Part shown: positions 7,015-9,944 of the stretch, piece after piece
How the letters are laid out: each line of letters begins with the position of its first letter
Position numbering within the stretch: the first letter of the stretch is position 1
From: Chloroflexota bacterium
Lineage (GTDB): Bacteria; Chloroflexota; Anaerolineae; Aggregatilineales; UBA2796
Assembly: GCA_003695215.1 (NCBI GenBank)
Contig: RFIM01000279.1
Location: forward strand, 1 to 9,944
Length of the DNA stretch: 9,944 nt
Direction: 5' to 3'
Notes under the pieces: model-generated
The model's input: only the letters and a program-made list of their open reading frames with translations
Databases searched by the model: none
Told to the model about the DNA's origin: nothing
Made by a program: the position numbers and the translations under genes

Positions 7015-7043
7015 ATTCTATTGCAAAAAAACTGGGCTTGCAA
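7015..7043 (-). promoter_or_regulatory. Candidate sigma-70-type promoter of the opp operon, with overlapping repeat
   Basis: On the minus strand, TTGCAA (7038-7043) and TAGAAT (7015-7020) are separated by exactly 17 bp, the ideal spacing for a housekeeping promoter. The start would fall near 7008, giving a leader of about 140 nt before the TTG of oppD. The -35 overlaps an inverted repeat, GCAAA-A-TTTGC (7040-7050), and a second TTGCAA abuts the -10 (7021-7026). A repressor or activator could therefore bind here. The promoter is a good match; the operator is speculative. Confidence 0.55.
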
Positions 7044-7125
7044 ATTTTGCTAAGCCGCCTTAATCCTAGCACCTTCTGCCTGAGCATACAAGAGAGCGCT
7101 TCTGTGCAACTTGCCAAGCCGCTGA

Positions 7126-7770
7126 TTAGCGTGTAGCGCGCCTGAAGTACTGTGTGATCGGCACAAAGCCGCGCCAAGCCTTCAAGTTATCGCCGATGAG
7201 CTGCAGGTGCGCCTTGAACTGCTCGGCATTGAGCAGATAGGCACTGTAAATGCGATGCGATAAGCGCAACGGCACATTATCGGGCAAGGCTTCGCGCAGC
7301 GCCGAGGCTTGCAGGTTATGCGCAGCGTAGAGCAGGTCGGTCACAATGCTCGCTTCAGTCGCCAAGATGTAATCAGGCGTGCCATAAGCCGCCAGCAGAT
7401 CGCTCACGCGCAGCTCGCGCTGGGAATAAGGCACCTCAAGCTGAATCCACATCAGGCGATCAGAGCCTGCAGCGCGCCCAATCGAGAGCTTGAACGCGCT
7501 CGTCGTCCAGTACCTGATCTCGCCGCGATTGACGAAAGCCGCCTCGCGCAGGAGCGGATGAGCGCTGAGCGCACTATAGGCTTCTTCAAAGCTGAGCCTG
7601 CCATCAGGCGCCACACCAAACAGGCAAGCGCGTGGGCAAGGCCTGCCATCAGCCTGTTTGAGCCAAGTGTGGAAGGTCGGCGCTTGGCGCCTGCCAAGCG
7701 CGCGTGCCGCTGAGAGCGTGCCCAACAGGATAGCGCTGACGGCGATGCACACAATTAACCAACGGCGCAC
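7126..7770 (-). CDS. Secreted or membrane-anchored protein of unknown function
   Basis: Protein of 214 residues with no function I can name. The N-terminus MRRWLIVCIAVSAILLG is a signal peptide or single anchor (hydrophobic about 5-20), followed by a soluble domain outside the membrane. A CPRAC motif (C45, C49) leads into FGVAPDGRLSFEEAYSAL and later LRVSDLLAAYGTPDYI. This cluster, with a short Cys motif, a 'G...s.eEA...L..HP' stretch and a 'DLL..YG.PDY' stretch, resembles secreted proteins common in Anaerolineae-type genomes whose role is unknown (recalled, not searched). The start is GTG 7770, because AGGAG at 7778-7782 lies 7 nt upstream and the signal peptide then begins at once. A longer start at 7836 would put a basic, unremarkable stretch ahead of it. 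It is monocistronic, divergent from ftsH, and 258 bp ahead of oppD on the same strand. Confidence 0.75.
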   Translation of the reverse strand: MRRWLIVCIAVSAILLGTLSAARALGRRQAPTFHTWLKQADGRPCPRACLFGVAPDGRLSFEEAYSALSAHPLLREAAFVNRGEIRYWTTSAFKLSIGRAAGSDRLMWIQLEVPYSQRELRVSDLLAAYGTPDYILATEASIVTDLLYAAHNLQASALREALPDNVPLRLSHRIYSAYLLNAEQFKAHLQLIGDNLKAWRGFVPITQYFRRATR

Positions 7771-7859
7771 GCTAGTTCTCCTGAGCTTTTGTATAAGTCT
7801 GTATGAGCATAGCGCGCCGTGCCGCGGCCTTGCCAAGTGCTGTATTTCTAGACGCGAGT

Positions 7860-7868
7860 TGGTATAAT
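7860..7868 (+). promoter_or_regulatory. Extended -10 promoter of ftsH
   Basis: TGGTATAAT is a perfect TATAAT (7863-7868) with the TGn extension. The -35 region at 16-17 bp spacing (CTGTAT/TGTATT) is poor, as is common for extended -10 promoters. Transcription should begin near 7875, giving a leader of about 88 nt. Confidence 0.6.
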
Positions 7869-7888
7869 CTAAGTATCCGTAAAATTCC

Positions 7889-7941
7889 TGTGCGTGCAGG
7901 CTGCTCGAAGTTCGCCTGGCACCTTCTGCCCGACACGCACA
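7889..7941 (+). repeat. Inverted repeat / RNA stem-loop in the ftsH 5' leader
   Basis: TGTGCGTG (7889-7896) and CACGCACA (7934-7941) form a perfect 8-bp stem. Directly stacked inside it is a second stem, CAGGC (7897-7901) with GCCTG (7914-7918). The structure ends 5 nt before the GGAGG ribosome site (7947-7951), so it could affect translation of ftsH. Folding was judged by eye. Confidence 0.4.
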
Positions 7942-7946
7942 CAGTT

Positions 7947-7951
7947 GGAGG
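7947..7951 (+). promoter_or_regulatory. Ribosome binding site deciding the ftsH start
   Basis: GGAGG lies 11 nt before GTG 7963. An earlier GTG at 7894 in the same frame has no such site and would add 23 polar residues ahead of the first membrane helix. Confidence 0.6.
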
Positions 7952-7962
7952 CTTCCTGGGCT

Positions 7963-9921
7963 GTGAACAACTCGCGTTTTCGTAACCTGTTCATCTGGAT
8001 TCTGATCGGTATTGCTTTGGTGGCGATTTTTCTAGGCGTTCGTGGCAGCGGCTCAAGCGCGAACGAGCTAAAGCTGAGCGAACTGGCACAGCAGATCATC
8101 AGCGGCACGCCGCGCATCACCTCGATCGTCGTTGTCCAGAATGAGGTGCGCGTCACCTATGCTGGCAGCAACCGCTCGCCTGCCATCTCGCGCAAAGACC
8201 CATCCATGCCATTGCCCGAACAGCTGATCAGTCTTGGCGTCCCGCCTGAGCAGGTGGCCCGCCTGCCGATTGAATACGCTCAGCCGAACGATATCACGCC
8301 CTTCTTCAGCGTCTTGATCTCGCTTTTGCCGATCATCCTGATCGCAGGCTTCTTCTTCCTGATGTTGCGCCAAGCTCAAGGCTCAAACAACCAAGCCATC
8401 TCCTTTGGCAAGAGCCGCGCACGCATGTTCACAGGCGACCGCCCAAGCGTCACCTTTGATGACGTGGCAGGCGCTGATGAGGCTAAGGAAGAGCTGCGCG
8501 AGATCGTCGAGTTCCTCAAAGAGCCTGATAAGTTCATTCAACTAGGCGCGCGCATTCCAAAGGGCGTGCTGCTGGTCGGCAGCCCTGGCACGGGCAAGAC
8601 TCTGCTGGCGAAGGCAGTGGCTGGCGAGGCGGGCGTGCCGTTTTTCAGCATCAGCGGCTCCGAGTTCGTGGAAATGTTCGTCGGCGTGGGCGCTTCTCGA
8701 GTGCGCGACCTATTCGACCAAGCCAAGCGCCACAGCCCGTGCATCATCTTCATTGACGAGATCGACGCTGTCGGGCGGCATCGCGGTGCAGGCTTGGGCG
8801 GCAGCCACGACGAGCGCGAACAGACGCTCAACCAGATTCTAGTGGAGATGGACGGCTTCGATACCGACACAAACGTGATCGTGATCGCTGCCACTAATCG
8901 CCCTGATATCCTCGATCCTGCGCTGATGCGCCCAGGGCGTTTTGATCGGCGCGTCGTGCTGGATCGACCAGATGTGAAAGGGCGCGAGGCGATCTTGCGC
9001 GTCCATACACGTGGCAAACCGCTGGCAGCCGACGTGGACTTGGCAGTTCTCTCGCGCACGACGCCGGGCTTCGTTGGCGCTGACCTTGAGAACTTGATGA
9101 ACGAGGCGGCAATCCTTGCAGCGCGCAAGAACAAGAAGAGCATCTCGATGCGCGATTGTGAAGAAGCCATCTACCGCGTCATTCTCGGCCCAGAGCGCAA
9201 GAGCCGCGTGATCAGCGAAGAGCAGAAGCGCCTGATCGCCTACCACGAGGCCGGCCACGCCATTGTCGGCCACTTCTTGCCGAATTGCGATCCTGTGCGC
9301 AAGATCACCATCGTGCCGCGCGGCATGTCAGGCGGCTCCGTGCTGAGCGTGCCGGAAGACGATATGGGCCCTGAGACGCGCTCGCGCATCAAGGATGCTA
9401 TCGCCCAGGCGCTTGGCGGGCGCGCCGCTGAGCAAATCATCTTCGGCGAAGTGACCACGGGCGCCGGCGGCGGCAACGGGAGCGACTTGGCCACGGTCAC
9501 GCGCTATGCGCGGGCTATGGTCACGCGCTTCGGCATGAGCGACCGACTCGGCCCGATGATCTTCGGCCAGAAAGAGGAGATGGTCTTCTTGGGGCGCGAG
9601 ATCGCCGAGCAGCGCGATTACAGCGAGGCAGTTGCCCAGATCATTGACGAGGAAGTCAAGAAAATCGTGGACGAGGCCTATCAGCGCGCCCTGAACGTGC
9701 TGACCGAGCATCGCGAAGAGCTGGAGCGCGTCGCTCAGCGCTTGATGGAAGTCGAGACCATCGACTACGAAGAGTTCATGCAGCTGATGGGCGAGACGCC
9801 TGTGCCTAATCGCCGCAAGCGCCCAGAGATGTTGCCCAAGTCTGCTGAGAAGCCCGCGGCGCAGCGCGAACAGCGCGACGACCTGCCGCCGCGCATCGGC
9901 ACAGCAGCCAGCCCTGCTTGA
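7963..9921 (+). CDS. ftsH: ATP-dependent zinc metalloprotease FtsH
   Basis: Membrane-bound AAA+ protease. It forms hexamers that pull damaged or short-lived membrane and cytosolic proteins into a zinc peptidase chamber. The 652 residues start at GTG 7963. Domain order: TM1 (about 8-26), a small extracytoplasmic domain, TM2 (about 113-135), the AAA+ ATPase, then the M41 peptidase. Motifs: Walker A GSPGTGKT (206-213), pore loop MFVGVG (238-243), Walker B IIFIDE (261-266), second region of homology TNRPDILDPALMRPGRFDRR (311-330), zinc site HEAGH (428-432, with Glu429 as catalytic base), and Asp508 in GSDLATV as the likely third zinc ligand. A charged, Pro-rich tail of about 40 residues follows the peptidase. 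Walker A has Ser where most FtsH proteins have Pro (GPPGTGKT); this should not impair ATP binding. All catalytic residues are present, and the length is normal. It is preceded by its own promoter and a structured leader. Confidence 0.98.
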   Translation: MNNSRFRNLFIWILIGIALVAIFLGVRGSGSSANELKLSELAQQIISGTPRITSIVVVQNEVRVTYAGSNRSPAISRKDPSMPLPEQLISLGVPPEQVARLPIEYAQPNDITPFFSVLISLLPIILIAGFFFLMLRQAQGSNNQAISFGKSRARMFTGDRPSVTFDDVAGADEAKEELREIVEFLKEPDKFIQLGARIPKGVLLVGSPGTGKTLLAKAVAGEAGVPFFSISGSEFVEMFVGVGASRVRDLFDQAKRHSPCIIFIDEIDAVGRHRGAGLGGSHDEREQTLNQILVEMDGFDTDTNVIVIAATNRPDILDPALMRPGRFDRRVVLDRPDVKGREAILRVHTRGKPLAADVDLAVLSRTTPGFVGADLENLMNEAAILAARKNKKSISMRDCEEAIYRVILGPERKSRVISEEQKRLIAYHEAGHAIVGHFLPNCDPVRKITIVPRGMSGGSVLSVPEDDMGPETRSRIKDAIAQALGGRAAEQIIFGEVTTGAGGGNGSDLATVTRYARAMVTRFGMSDRLGPMIFGQKEEMVFLGREIAEQRDYSEAVAQIIDEEVKKIVDEAYQRALNVLTEHREELERVAQRLMEVETIDYEEFMQLMGETPVPNRRKRPEMLPKSAEKPAAQREQRDDLPPRIGTAASPA

Positions 9922-9944
9922 GCAGCCCAAGCGCAGGCGGCGGA

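Noticed and set aside
7110..7837. CTTGCCAAG, an odd palindrome seen in two intergenic regions (7110-7118 and 7829-7837)
   Set aside because: Nine bases in two copies can arise by chance, and only the second sits near a promoter.
7894..7962. N-terminal extension of FtsH from an upstream GTG
   Set aside because: It adds a polar stretch ahead of TM1, has no ribosome site, and contains a strong stem-loop. GGAGG points to GTG 7963.
9328..9930. 200-codon minus-strand open frame opposite the end of ftsH
   Set aside because: Shadow of the conserved FtsH peptidase domain; no domain or start signal of its own.

Overview
The window looks like a chromosomal stretch from a Chloroflexota bacterium of the Anaerolineae type. 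This is an inference from protein style, not a database result. The signs are a lipoprotein with a Thr/Pro linker (TPVPTATPTP) after its lipobox, Opp-type permeases with long extra extracytoplasmic loops, a secreted protein of a kind I associate with this phylum, and an FtsH of general bacterial type. Genes are tightly packed and moderately GC-rich. I see no RNA genes, insertion sequences, CRISPR arrays, phage genes or attachment sites.

Layout, left to right. Positions 1-512 (minus) hold the N-terminal 170 residues of an NAD-dependent epimerase/dehydratase that runs off the left edge. It diverges from a secreted beta-propeller protein (594-1799, plus), whose promoter sits so close to the ATG that its mRNA is probably leaderless. 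A convergent gap (1800-1853) with a hairpin separates this gene from a five-gene minus-strand operon, transcribed from about 7008 down to 1854: oppD (TTG start), oppF, oppC, a small lipoprotein with two SH3-like Cys-pair modules, and oppB. Then come a small secreted or membrane-anchored protein of unknown function (7126-7770, minus) and, divergent from it, complete ftsH (GTG start, 7963-9921).

The core is an ABC importer of the oligopeptide/dipeptide (Opp/Dpp) family: two ATPases with the C-terminal Fe-S type cysteine motif, and two permeases with EAA loops. Its order, D-F-C-lipoprotein-B, differs from the usual A-B-C-D-F, and no substrate-binding protein is encoded here. The only secreted gene in the operon is the SH3-like lipoprotein wedged between the permeases. 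Translation starts are coupled along most of the operon: oppD and oppF overlap by 8 bp, oppC and the lipoprotein are 2 bp apart, and the lipoprotein and oppB are 12 bp apart.

FtsH is the membrane AAA+ zinc protease for quality control and is functionally separate from the transporter. Three of the four promoters I can suggest share an extended -10 (TGn-TATAAT-like) with no clear -35. The opp promoter has a classical spaced -35/-10.

The most notable features are the lipoprotein built into the transporter operon and the cysteine-bearing permease insertions that could be its partners. I do not see a wholly new defence or mobile system here.
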